This document shows positions 10,078 to 26,389 of a DNA stretch of 64,000 bases, in pieces. Below the pieces are notes generated by a model. That model ran no database searches, was not told the DNA's origin, and was given only the letters and a program-made list of their open reading frames with translations. Position numbers and translations under genes: made by a program. Origin of the DNA: Lamellibrachia satsuma (lineage: Eukaryota; Annelida; Polychaeta; Sabellida; Siboglinidae); assembly GCA_033239005.1 (NCBI GenBank), contig BSQZ01000074.1, positions 732,501 to 796,500 of the forward strand. The letters run 5' to 3'. Positions within the stretch are counted from its first letter, which is position 1; the number at the start of each line of letters is the position of its first letter.

Positions 10078-10944
10078 TCAGAACAGCCCGGTCCTGCGCC
10101 GTCGAAAATGAAGTGCCACTCTACCGTACTCGAATGGCACGCGCCGTCCGGTGTCGTCTCTTATATCCATCTCGATCGACTTGAAGTGCGAGTACAACAG
10201 AGGCACGTAGTGAATGTTAGTGAACCTATCAGATACCGTGACACCGTGACTTCCTCTAACCGGGAGTGCTCGCAACAAAGGCGTGTAGACGTAGATGGTA
10301 TCGAACCCGCGAGTCATGTACACCACGTCGTCAGCTTCTTTACGGAAGGGGTACGGAGCATCAGGACTGTGTGTAGGTGGCATAAACACGGTGGCTGATG
10401 GTGTGACAATGATATCCGTTCCACCTAGCCTAGGGTGAACGTACTGGCGTGTGCTGTTTGCTGCTATTGCTGCTGCTGCTGCTACTGGCGACGGACTGGT
10501 GACGACCGACTTACGAAATCCTAACATAGGTCCTATCGCACTGTGGTACGGTATGGTGAACACGGCGTCGGATGACATGTGCAACGTCATTTTTTGAGTG
10601 ATTGGACTGTAGCTCAATTTAGCTCGTGCCTTGTCCGTCGTCATACGTCGCAGACCCCTGTTGATACGGTTCATCAATGCCACAGGACCTTTGTAATACC
10701 CTGAGGCTAACTTCGTACTCGGGATAAAACCCGTAGGATTTTTCTCACTGAAGAAGAACCAGACATTTTCCTCTGTAACGTTGTACCAAGTATGCGGGTA
10801 CTGTATCTCTGCCAACCCACATTCCCACTCGCAAATCAGATCGATACGTTGAGGCAAGTCCGTGATGTTATGGGCCATCGTGTTGTTGGGTTACATCTTC
10901 ATGGAAGCGTTGCTAGGCAGCGTGAGGTAGAAATCAGTTGCCAT
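10078..10944 (-). pseudogene. mCP: Polinton penton-like minor capsid protein with one in-frame stop
   Basis: The single jelly-roll vertex protein of the particle. The frame from ATG 10944 reads MATDFYLTLPSNASMKM, then TAA at 10891-10893. It resumes in the same frame to 10078, with GLAEIQYPHTWYNVTEENVW and the C-terminal GRVALHFRRRR. The long part alone is 266 residues if translation starts at the next ATG (10878). The stop may be a single nonsense change. No TATA box is seen at the position used by other genes of this element. It is the first gene of a compact block followed at two bases by the PX-like gene. Confidence 0.88.
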
Positions 10945-11091
10945 TGCGTCACAAAGTGGGATTGGGCAGCAGGTAACCCAAAGAACTACTGAACAAGGCC
11001 GTCCACAAATTAAAATTCTCGTGACCTGCGGTCATGTTGTAAATGCTTATCAGAATGACCGTGTACAAGACGAGGACCTAACACAGAAAGA

Positions 11092-11265
11092 CTATTTCTC
11101 TTTAGGACACACGGAACCGAACATATGCCAAGGAGTGCTGTCCTCTTCGCTCTGCGCGTCAGTACTGTCCTTTGCTGCTACGTCATCTTGTTCCTCCTCC
11201 TCCTCCTCCTCCTCTTCTATGAGAGTGGCGGTGGTGAAGTCCTGTGTTGTCGTGTCTTCTGTCAT
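11092..11265 (-). CDS. small acidic protein (57 aa) downstream of integrase
   Basis: An intact ORF with eight consecutive Glu residues, rich in Asp, Ser and Thr, ending FGSVCPKEK. It has no recognised domain. It is supported as a gene by its own promoter: TATAAAG starts at 11307, exactly 42 nt before the ATG, and TTCATT lies 12 to 7 nt before the ATG, the same layout as other genes here. The TATA box sits in the last codons of the integrase. The strongly acidic composition could suit interaction with basic DNA-binding or capsid proteins, which is inference only. Confidence 0.6.
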   Translation of the reverse strand: MTEDTTTQDFTTATLIEEEEEEEEEQDDVAAKDSTDAQSEEDSTPWHMFGSVCPKEK

Positions 11266-11295
11266 CTCTGTAATGAAGTGTCACCAGACGCGGGG

Positions 11296-12353
11296 CTAGT
11301 CTTTATAGTGAACGAGCGCCTTGGCATCGATCCAGCTGTTGAATTTAGAGGGGTAGCCGCACCATTTCACCAAAGCCTCCGTTCTTCTGCCTACTTTGCG
11401 GCGCTGCAGTACCGATTCCACGCGGTACACTTTATCGTCGGGTACCGACACCTTCTGCAGCTCCGGTTCGTAGAAGGTGCCGTCCAGCACTTCACCGAGA
11501 TCGTCGATCAATCGGTGCACAGGCGGATCGGAGGGATGAACCTCGTGTATGGTGAAGATATCTTCACTCCAATTCGCCGCGTACCCTTTTTCGAACTTAC
11601 CCTTGTAATTACTGATTCGCACGCGATCTGACACACGCAACTTGGGCACGCCCTTACCGTCGTGACCGTACAGACGCTGCCACACCTTTTCTTGATTCTT
11701 TGCACTTACCTGTGACGGAGCCATGCCGATGCTGCGGTGGGGGTGTTGTTGTACGACTGCACCAAGTCCTGAAGGACGTCGATGTATCGCCATGTCTGCT
11801 GTTTCGTGAAGTATCGCCACATGCGCGTCTTCAACGTTCTATTGAATCTTTCCGCGATGCTCGCCTTCGTCTCCGCGTTGTGAGTGGAGAAGTGATGGAT
11901 GCCGTGCTTATTCAACAGAGCCTGAACGGATTTATTCAGAAATTCCAGTCCTTGATCTGTCTGCAACGTCTTTGGCCAGCCGTTGGTGCTTTTCAGCGCC
12001 GTCACCAACGACGCCGCGGACTTGTTCTTCAGAGGAACACACCAGGCCACTTTCGAGAAGACGTCGATCACCGTGAGGAGAAAGGTCATACCGTCGTTGT
12101 CATGTTTCATATTCGACAGATCGACGAGATCGGCATGCCACTGTTGACGTGAATCACCCACGATGACGCGTCGTCTACTGAAATGACGTCTTGCAGGTTT
12201 GTGTAAGGTATAGGCATCCTGCTCCGACAACCATTCTTCGACGATTTTCCTTGGCACGCGCGTGACCCGTCGCAAGGCGTCGACTCCGCCGTAACTTGAC
12301 ACCCTTTTCGGATCGAAGTAGATCCTTTTCAGTTCTTTAATCCTCGGTGCCAT
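11296..12353 (-). pseudogene. INT: Polinton integrase (rve domain plus chromodomain), one frameshift
   Basis: A retroviral-type DDE integrase that inserts the element. The first frame (12353-11706) holds the catalytic acids in QWHADLVDL, LQTDQGLEFL and KASIAERFNRT. The second frame (about 11750-11296) has the SH3-like linker KLRVSDRVRISNYKGKFEKG and a C-terminal chromodomain (YRVESVLQRRK to YPSKFNSWIDAKAL). The frame change maps to a run of five G at 11739-11743, so a single-base indel in a homopolymer explains it; a base-calling error is possible. All three catalytic residues are present. The start ATG overlaps the stop of the preceding small ORF as TAATG. Confidence 0.93.
11301..11307 (-). 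promoter_or_regulatory. TATA box of the small acidic gene, inside the integrase 3' end
   Basis: TATAAAG lies one codon before the integrase TAG stop, 42 nt before the ATG at 11265; TTCATT lies 12 nt before the ATG. Confidence 0.65.
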
Positions 12354-12502
12354 TAAAAGAGATCCGATGGGTTGACGGTGGTGACGTTGACTCCGCAGTA
12401 CGGTTCTGGACGAGTGACGATTAGTATGCTGACGTACAGCAGAACACCAACTATCTCACCCACATTGACGATGATGGACCGACAGTCTAGTAGTGAAACC
12501 AT
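12353..12502 (-). CDS. small membrane protein ORF 2 (49 aa), coupled to integrase
   Basis: An intact ORF with one predicted membrane segment (about residues 10-29, IIVNVGEIVGVLLYVSILIV). Its TAA stop shares a base with the integrase ATG (TAATG at 12355-12351). Its ATG lies 16 nt inside the end of the preceding small ORF. No homologue is recognised. The overlaps suggest expression from one mRNA by reinitiation or leaky scanning. Chance ORFs of this size occur, but two in a row with hydrophobic cores and tight overlaps argue for real genes. Confidence 0.5.
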   Translation of the reverse strand: MVSLLDCRSIIVNVGEIVGVLLYVSILIVTRPEPYCGVNVTTVNPSDLF

Positions 12503-12618
12503 ATCCCGAATAGTGACTGTTGTATAAGACTTCGGGCGATAGTGTCAGCAAGTAAGTAAAGTCCACCGCAAATTATCGCAACGACGACGGAACGGTACGT
12601 GTCCTGTGGATCGCTCAT
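12487..12618 (-). CDS. small membrane protein ORF 1 (43 aa)
   Basis: An intact ORF beginning MSDPQDTYRS, with a hydrophobic core VVVAIICGGLYLLADTIA typical of one membrane span. A TATA-like TTTTAAGG lies at 12656-12663, about 42-45 nt before the ATG, close to the spacing seen in front of other genes of the element. It is short and has no recognised family. It lies between the conserved gene ending at 12674 and small ORF 2. Confidence 0.5.
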   Translation of the reverse strand: MSDPQDTYRSVVVAIICGGLYLLADTIARSLIQQSLFGIWFHY

Positions 12619-12673
12619 TGCAACGCTTACTGTGCTATGGACACGTGCCGCACCACCTTAAAAGTCTTCCTAA

Positions 12674-13574
12674 CTAGCCAATGACGCCAAAGCCTTGCGT
12701 GGTCGTTCCGGGGGTGGGGGGGGGCATGGAATGTTCCATCTGATTGCGTCGACGCGCGAGGGGTGTGCAACTGAGTGATCTCCGTGCACTACCCGCAGCC
12801 CGAGGAGTAGTAGCTGCTGCTACGGTCGTTCGACGAGACGGAGTGGGCGTCGACGCCTGACGTATGTAGGTTCTCTTGGCGACGTTACCGACCAACTCCA
12901 TTGGCAGGTTGATGGCAAGGAGTTGCGTGCGAATGGCTGACATCCCGTTGGATCGGACTTTCTCTTACGCAACAGATCATTCACAAGATCCTTCACGTTA
13001 CTTCCGGCAACCGGCACACCTTCGTGTATCAGTTCGCCACGAGCTTTCCACGCGATATCTCTTTTGAGAAGCTACATCAAACGTCTGGCTTTGGCCTGCA
13101 TGGTCTTGGGTACGGTGTCCACGACGTCGGCCTCTATTCCACTAGCAGGAGCTCCAATTTCACCCTCCGCCACCGCCGCCCCCGCCCCCGCCCTCGACCC
13201 CGCCCCGACCCCCGCCCCCGCCCCCGCCCCCGCCCCCGCCCCCGCCCCCGCCCCCGCCCCCGCCCCCGCCCCCGCCCCCGCCCCCGCCCCCGCCCCCGCC
13301 CCCGCCCCCGCCCCCGCCCCCGCCCCCGCCCCCGAATCGTCCACCGCGACCACGCGTACCGGTTACTTGACGTGTTTATCGGACAAGACGTTGTACCGCT
13401 GCAACACCTGATTATACAACGTTACCTTGGTCCTGTCGTCGTGGTCCTTTCTATCGAGGATGGTCTTCATCTCGTCATCGAGGGCTTGTACCTTTTTACC
13501 TAGGGTATCCGTCGGAGGTGGGGTGGTGGAGGTGAACGAAGGGTGTCCATCAGTCGCGGGTCGACCAAGGCCAT
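12674..13574 (-). pseudogene. conserved Polinton capsid-region protein interrupted by a Gly-Ala expansion
   Basis: A conserved gene of Polintons and adintoviruses with an N-terminal helical part and a C-terminal basic domain; its exact role is not established here. The N-terminal segment has KKVQALDDEMKTILDRKDHD and VTLYNQVLQRYNVL. The C-terminal segment has VPVAGSNVKDLVNDLLRKRK and NLPMELVGNVAKRTY. Between them a CCCCCG array makes about 24 Gly-Ala dipeptides in frame. Stops lie just before the Gly-Ala region (after DKHVK) and just after it (near 13072). There is a frameshift between the ATG at 13574 and the first conserved part, and another near 12950. The call rests on recall of the family pattern. 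Confidence 0.65.
13160..13334. repeat. CCCCCG (GGGGGC) hexanucleotide expansion
   Basis: About 24 nearly perfect copies of CCCCCG inside a coding region. It reads as Gly-Ala on the minus strand and as Pro-Ala or Arg-Pro on the plus strand. Its length is a multiple of the codon, so the minus frame is kept. The GGGGGC strand is a strong G-quadruplex candidate. Confidence 0.95.
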
Positions 13575-13604
13575 CTTGCGCGCGTGTTCCATCTCTCTCT
13601 CTCT

Positions 13605-13967
13605 CTACCTCTTCAGCAGCACCTCTCGGAGCAAGGGTAGAAAGACCGAACTCGCCAACGGTGCTAGGAAGGCCGATAGGAAGCCTCCGCTCTGTCCCTC
13701 ACTGACCTGCTGTTGCAGTAATATGCATCTCCTCCTGGCGGCTGGCGTTCGTCTCTGAGCCACCTCGCGTAATTTCGTCCTGTATTTACTCAAACGTCGC
13801 CTCTGTAATTCGGATAATGGTATGTTCTTTTTTAATATGTTGTAGGCACACGCGGCCAGTGCACACAGCAGATCGGCGTTAGCTATGATGGCTCTTCTCA
13901 GTTTGGTGCTCTTGTATCTGTTCAGAGCCTGTATGCACAAACTGTGTCTCTTCACCAGGTCAGACAT
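13605..13967 (-). CDS. conserved small Polinton protein with hydrophobic C-terminus (120 aa)
   Basis: An intact ORF. The N-terminus is basic and helical; the central motif NILKKNIPLSELQRRRLSKY is followed by an Arg-rich stretch and a hydrophobic GGFLSAFLAPLASSVF end. This arrangement is typical of a short gene found beside the ATPase in many metazoan Polintons; its function is unknown to me. Promoter: TATAAAAAG at 14001-14009, first T 42 nt before the ATG, with TTCATT 12 to 7 nt before the ATG. That TATA box contains the ATPase stop codon. The start at 13967 is chosen because of this promoter. Confidence 0.75.
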   Translation of the reverse strand: MSDLVKRHSLCIQALNRYKSTKLRRAIIANADLLCALAACAYNILKKNIPLSELQRRRLSKYRTKLREVAQRRTPAARRRCILLQQQVSEGQSGGFLSAFLAPLASSVFLPLLREVLLKR

Positions 13968-14000
13968 GGTGCGAATGAAGAGACGATCCACGCACTCGGT

Positions 14001-14009
14001 CTTTTTATA
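14001..14009 (-). promoter_or_regulatory. TATA box of the small conserved gene, containing the ATPase stop
   Basis: TATAAAAAG on the minus strand, with the ATPase TAA at 14007-14005 inside it, 42 nt before the ATG at 13967; initiator-like TTCATT 12 nt before the ATG. Confidence 0.65.
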
Positions 14010-14627
14010 CCTTCGGCAAGTACACGTACTGAACACCGTCGTCTGGAAAGATGGACGTGCGCAGACGCATGTCCTCGGATGTGTCCTGTTTGAGATCGAC
14101 CAATAGATAACCGTACGGTATTGAGTGGCGTCTTTAAAAGCCTCTTGTACGAACTTCGCGCGCCCCGGATACATCTGAAGAGCCAAGTGCAACATCTGCG
14201 ATGCGTCACGGGGATTCTTGAACACCACCATGTACTGAGAGTTCAGACTGATGGTACGACTCTCCGCATTTTTAGGGAACAGGTTTTGTACGAGATACAA
14301 CACGGACGTGTTCCGGTGTTGACTTTTTTAGTGAACAAGGTCGTGACCCGTTCGTCCGTTTCCGCCATGAGATCGTCTATGACGATGAGGTTCCTCGTTG
14401 TCGAATCGAACATGTTCGCGCTCGGCAACACTTCCTCGAACCGCACGTCGACTAAGTCCGTCGTTGCGCAGGCCTCTTGGGATTCTCCGTAACACTACGT
14501 GATCCGTTCGGGGTGAATCGAACATTGCACCAACGTGACGCAGCATATGCGTCACGAACATAATTTTACCGCATCTCGTCGGTCCTGCGACGATGCACGT
14601 GAAAAGTTGTTTCCACCTTTTATCCAT
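14005..14627 (-). pseudogene. ATP: Polinton packaging ATPase (FtsK/A32-like), three frameshifts
   Basis: The motor that pumps DNA into capsids. Walker A is seen as AGPTRCGKIMFV (frame 14328-14633), where the final Thr/Ser after GK is Ile. Walker B is NLIVIDDLMAETDER in the next frame (14243-14446). The third frame (from about 14300) has YLVQNLFPKNAESRTISLNS, a conserved sensor-like segment. A fourth short frame carries the C-terminus to TAA at 14005. Frame changes fall near 14490-14530, at the A6 run near 14327-14332, and near 14110. A TATA-like TAGAAAAGG lies 41 nt before the ATG, with TTCATA near the initiator position. Confidence 0.88.
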
Positions 14628-14659
14628 GGTCACTTATGAAAGATGATCAGCGTGCATCG

Positions 14660-14665
14660 CCTTTT

Positions 14666-14668
<3 letters not shown>
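14660..14668 (-). promoter_or_regulatory. TATA-like box of the ATPase gene, overlapping the polymerase stop
   Basis: TAGAAAAGG starts with the polymerase TAG stop, 41 nt before the ATPase ATG; TTCATA sits about 13 nt before the ATG. It differs from a consensus TATA at the third base. Confidence 0.45.
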
Positions 14669-18831
<4,163 letters not shown>

Positions 18832-18865
18832 GGTGATGACTGAGAGGTCACGGACCCTCAGTACA

Positions 18866-18874
18866 TCTATATAG
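18866..18874 (-). promoter_or_regulatory. TATA box of the polymerase gene
   Basis: CTATATAG on the minus strand, first T at 18873, 42 nt before the ATG at 18831. A TCAGTC initiator-like element lies about 10 nt before the ATG. Confidence 0.65.
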
Positions 18875-18879
18875 CGCAT

Positions 18880-19459
18880 GCGGCGTGGTGGTGGTGTATC
18901 ATAAGAAGTGCATGATGTGCGGGATGGTGGTGGTGGTGTATTATAAGAAGGGAATGATGTGGATGCGTGTGCTGGGTGATGAGTGATACGACGTGTTCCT
19001 ATGACAATGGCTACTATTGTTCACTATGTCCAATATCATTGACTACGGGTTTCATTTCAACTATGGAGAGGTGTCACTCGCAGGAATATAGCAATGACAA
19101 CACGTTCCATTCTTTTTATCACTTTTATTAAATAGAATACATATGTTGTGTATAAAATATATATATGACAAGGTGTGAATAGAAGCTATATATAGTAGGT
19201 GCGTGTGTGGGGTGGTGGTGGTGGTATATAATAAGAAGTGGACAGAAGGTATATGATGTGCGTACGTGTTTGTGGGGTGGTGGTGGTGATTGATAAGGTG
19301 TGTTCATATGACAATGACTACTATTTTGCACTATGTTCGATATCATTGACTACGGGTTCCCTTTCAACTATGGCGGGGTGTCACTCGTAGTGATATAACA
19401 ATGACAACACGTTCCATTCCTTTTGTCCCTTTTATTAAATAGAATACATATGTTGTGTA

Positions 19460-19515
<56 letters not shown>

Positions 19516-19735
19516 ACAGAAAATAATGACTATGCCTGCATGAGTACGTGCGGAGTGGTGGTGTATGCTATGATAAGGGGTGTTCCCATGGCAATGGCTG
19601 CTATTGTCCACTATATCCAATACCATTGACTAAGGGTTCTCTTAACTAAGCAGGGGTGTCACTCGCCGTAATATAACAACGACAACACATTCCATTCCTT
19701 TTGTCACTTTTGTTAAATATAATGCATATGTTGTA
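18880..19735 (-). repeat. three tandem copies of a mini transcription unit
   Basis: Units of about 280-310 bp, with TATA-like ATATA at 19085-19090, 19392-19397 and 19669-19675. Each has an ATG 49-51 nt downstream on the minus strand opening a short ORF that starts M(I/V)xxIV and continues NSSHCHxNT. In the 19128-19346 and 19435-19626 copies the ORF ends TQHMYSI, and its TAA runs into AATAAAAG. The copy nearest the polymerase gene stops early. The 19435 copy carries a TA array inside its ORF. Whether the peptides are made is unknown. Confidence 0.6.
19128..19346 (-). CDS. putative His/Pro/Tyr-rich small protein from the tandem unit, middle copy
   Basis: A 72-residue ORF beginning MISNIVQNSSHCHMNT, containing runs of Pro and His and ending TQHMYSI. 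It is supported weakly by conservation of start, N-terminal motif, C-terminal motif and AATAAA across neighbouring repeat units. No homologue is recognised; it may be non-coding repeat DNA. Confidence 0.3.
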   Translation of the reverse strand: MISNIVQNSSHCHMNTPYQSPPPPHKHVRTSYTFCPLLIIYHHHHPTHAPTIYSFYSHLVIYIFYTQHMYSI

Positions 19736-19739
19736 TTGT

Positions 19740-20213
<474 letters not shown>

Positions 20214-20217
<4 letters not shown>

Positions 20218-20519
20218 AAGGGGAACGGATGAGTCGAAGGTGGAGAAGTCGTCAGGGTTTCGCCTTTATGACACGGCGGTGGTTGAGACGACGTCTGGGT
20301 TTCGACGTCATGACACGGAGGTGGTGGATACGACGTCTTAGTTTCGACTTCATGACACTGCGGTGGTGGTGGGATGTTTACGTTACGTGAGTGACAGCGG
20401 TGAATTGCATTCAACCTATGCCGCTGGTCGTTCGGACATAAGCGCTGGACGATACGGTGTGTCCACGTCCTATCGGTCATGGCCGTCGCCATCGCTGATA
20501 TAATTAATTTGTTCCTCAT
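20214..20519 (-). CDS. unknown Polinton ORF B with three 14-residue repeats (101 aa)
   Basis: ATG at 20519. The C-terminal half is three tandem 42-bp units, each encoding a variant of PPPPCHDVETQTS (units start near 20258, 20300 and 20342). The 14-codon unit keeps the frame, which favours coding. The start overlaps the end of ORF A; the stop overlaps the ATG of ORF C. No homologue is recognised. Confidence 0.4.
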
Positions 20520-21033
20520 CACACGCCTGTCTCATGTGACGCAGACCAGTCGATATATATACCAAAAGAGAATAAACACATGAACCTACCACTTCCAGTT
20601 CTGTTGTAATTGACATACGTTTCACAAAGCTGACCGTGACACGGACCTCCTGCAGCAGCGCCATTGAGGCATTACGGTCTGCCTCTATCGTCATAGCGGT
20701 GTACGTGTTGCCAATGAACCCTAATACCCAAGACGCTAGTCGTTGGAAACTTTTTGCCCATACCTCAGTCTCTTCACAGTCAGACAGCAGGACGCGCAAG
20801 ACGAACCTGTACACGGGAACCCGTTTTCATCGATAAAACAGACAAATATAGGCATTACTTTCATGGTGCACACCTTTGAGACAGTGCGTACACGATGTAT
20901 TTATCTTGTTTGACGCAATTGACTATTGTAACGGTCGTGTACATTTATAGGTTCCGTTACTCACCTCAGTTTGCAGGCGCGTCAGTTTCATCGTCTGTGC
21001 CGCCTGTGAGACTACGAATTGCTGCTTGGCCAT
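20470..21033 (-). CDS. unknown spliced Polinton ORF A
   Basis: Exon 1 is 21033-20965 (23 codons, MAKQQFVVSQAAQTMKLTRLQ then TE), ending at a GAG/GTGAGT donor. A candidate exon 2 starts at 20769 after GTGAAGAG and runs in phase to TAG at 20470. It gives a helical protein with ASWVLGFIGNTYTAMTIEAD and a hydrophobic VVGSCVYSLLVYIST stretch, which would be lost if a second short intron (donor GTAGGT at 20589, acceptor before 20526) is used. The ATG context is good (GCGCCATGG). The acceptor choice is inference. No family is recognised. Confidence 0.4.
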
Positions 21034-21069
21034 GGCGCTGTTCGAACGTGAAGTAAGAGGTAGTAGTTG

Positions 21070-21072
<3 letters not shown>

Positions 21073-21127
<55 letters not shown>
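21073..21127. repeat. GA/TC dinucleotide array
   Basis: About 27 GA copies between the TATA box at 21157 and the ATG at 21033, in the presumed 5' leader. The Ser-Leu-rich frame across it is an artefact. Confidence 0.95.
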
Positions 21128-21128
<1 letters not shown>

Positions 21129-21156
21129 AGTTATGGCCTTTGGAGTGGTGGCTCGC

Positions 21157-21164
21157 TTTATATA
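21157..21164 (-). promoter_or_regulatory. TATA box upstream of the unknown three-ORF chain
   Basis: TATATAAA on the minus strand, followed by a TC array and then the ATG at 21033. Spacing to the ATG is about 131 nt, of which about 55 is the array. Confidence 0.6.
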
Positions 21165-21247
21165 GCCGGTCGCTCGAGTTGGCGCGCTTTTCCTTATCTC
21201 TCCAGCTGCAACCGTTGGCATGCCTGTTGTACTGATAGCGCACATTC

Positions 21248-21772
21248 CTATGTGCGCCACCCCGTCTGATCATTATCCGCTCGAGTTGCCTCTGGACACG
21301 TTTCGCGAGGAGTCTGGTTTTGTTTTCGGATGAACTCACGCAGTTGCATGAGTATCTGTCCGAGTACGTTATGTCCAGCCTGACCACTCTAGCTCAGCGC
21401 ATTCCAATGCCCTTCCCGGCTTTTTAGCCATTCCTTCAATTCAGATTGTTGCGTGTCTAACAACCAGTTACGTAGTGTTGCGTCGCGAAATTTAACGGCG
21501 ACTAACGCATATATTACAGAATATTTCTGTTTGTTCCATTATGCTCGTAACTGTACCTTCTCTCGGATGGTCTTGCTAAGGTATTTCGCCTGTAGTCCAG
21601 TTCGTGTGACTAGTATTTTGTGTGCCGTCTCCAAATCGCTATAGTGCGCGCGTTTCTTCCAAATATACGCAGCGTCTACGGTGTTAAAAGTATGACCCCA
21701 TGCATGTATCCTATACACGTAGAAATTAGACAAGAAACTGTTTCCTCCTCTGAAGTATATAGGACTATTCAT
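21248..21772 (-). pseudogene. NADAR-domain (YbiA-like) protein with two in-frame stops
   Basis: NADAR proteins bind or process ADP-ribose-type ligands; some members remove ADP-ribose from nucleic acids. Here one frame of 174 codons from ATG 21772 keeps the family order: FLSNFYVYR (residues 13-21), HTFNTVDAAYIWKK (27-40), ETAHKIL (48-54), AKYLSKTIRE (62-71), then WNKQKYSVIYALVAVKF, LRNWLLDT and GHNVLGQILMQLRE (about 133-146). In-frame stops occur at codons 78 (TAA, 21541-21539) and 128 (TAG, 21391-21389); no frameshift is needed. The usual Glu of the EHAYQ-type motif is Asp, and the usual WG near the C-terminus reads WN. It is the outermost minus-strand gene, with its own TATA box. Confidence 0.78.
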
Positions 21773-21806
21773 TCTGACTTGATGTTGTTAAAAATTGCAT
21801 GCACTG

Positions 21807-21816
21807 TATTTAAATA
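21807..21816 (-). promoter_or_regulatory. TATA box of the NADAR gene
   Basis: Palindromic TATTTAAATA, first T 44 nt before the ATG at 21772. Confidence 0.55.
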
Positions 21817-22132
21817 CGACTGTTATGCAACGTTCGTCTAGGACGTAGTGACTACTTTTTTTAACACGTGATAAATGGGTTTTTGGTTTCAGCGTCGGTT
21901 AGCTGACAGTTCTCTGACAGGCTAATCGCATTTATTTTGATTGTGATGAATTTGTTATTGTTCTATTGGCTTACGTCAGCTACACGTCGACTGTTTGGGA
22001 TTTCTGTTCGCATTTTTTTCAACTATGAGGAATTTGGTATTGTTCTGTACGAGGCTTACGTCAGCTACATGTCCTGACACGTCCTTTGTTTTATGTAGCT
22101 TATGTCAGCTGTCTGCATTGTTAACGCTTGCT

Positions 22133-22140
22133 ATATAAGA
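22133..22140 (+). promoter_or_regulatory. TATA box of the plus-strand spliced gene
   Basis: TATATAAG on the plus strand, about 170 nt before a GTAAGT donor at 22302. Confidence 0.55.
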
Positions 22141-22163
22141 ACGCTGAGACTAGTAATTTCGTT

Positions 22164-23342
<1,179 letters not shown>

Positions 23343-23934
23343 GTACCGTCGTCGACTTCCTGATGATGAACAATACGGTCATCCGACGATCAATGACATT
23401 ATTTTTTTATCATATTCACCTATTTTAAAATGACATTTAAAATAATGATATGCTATACTATGTCATATATGTTTTACTATGTCACTAATATATAATAAAG
23501 ATCTTTTGTATTGTTATTACATATGGTGATTTGTTGGATTCTAACTACGCTAACAATAGAAATATGACCACATTTCACTCTGCTAGCAAAAAGTAACTGA
23601 GCGGTTAAATTCCATACATCCAGCGGAAAAAAATGTAGGCATACATGTAGGCAATACAATACATATCACATCATCACATTATATTGATAACTTTTCATTT
23701 TATGACGTCTTATGTCCAACACCTATATCGACTCCAACGTCAATACCATACTTGCAACATTGTTAATAATTCCGTCTGCGTTGACAACGTTTTTTTTCAC
23801 TGATAAGAACGGCGTGGTTGCAACATTGTTCTGATTAGCATCCTTTGATCTCACAGTACGACTTACAGCTGGATAGACGGTTAAGGTAACGCGGGCGAAA
23901 ACGAGCTCCAGTCGTTAGGGAGTCGGCTTAAAGT
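23343..23934. other. Polinton right non-coding end
   Basis: Apart from AATAAA at 23494 no coding signal is seen. AT-rich in the first 400 bp, more GC-rich toward the inverted repeat. Confidence 0.6.
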
Positions 23935-24167
23935 TAGAGTTAGGGTTATTAGCTCACCACTTTGAACTTTAGGGTTAGCGTCAGTCGCCGGGGTTAGGGT
24001 TACATTCAATCGCCAGGGGTTAGGGTTACGGTTATCTCCAGTCGCCAGGGGCGATCCTCAGCCGCCAGCGGCGCTCAGGCTACCCAGAAGGCTACGGAAC
24101 CGGAAACCGGAAGTCCCTCCCAAACTGGTGGCCTCCTATATCTAGTCAGAAACACTCACATACTACC
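23935..24167 (-). repeat. Polinton right terminal inverted repeat
   Basis: The reverse complement of the left end, in degenerate form. It contains GTTAGGGTTA motifs, TCCAGTCGCCAGG and TCAATCGCCAGG units, then GCGCTCAGGCTACCCAGAAG and AACCGGAAACCGGAAGTC, with TAGTCAGAAAC near the tip. Outer end set at 24164-24167. Confidence 0.8.
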
Positions 24168-26380
<2,213 letters not shown>

Positions 26381-26389
26381 ACTACTAAA

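Noticed and set aside
13024..13503. Plus-strand Arg-Pro-rich and Pro-Ala-rich frames
   Set aside because: They are alternative readings of the CCCCCG array opposite a recognised gene.
20923..21387. Minus-strand frame with a Ser-Leu run downstream of the NADAR domain
   Set aside because: It crosses a TC array and is in a different frame from both the NADAR gene and the ORF A start; the TATA box at 21157 lies inside it.
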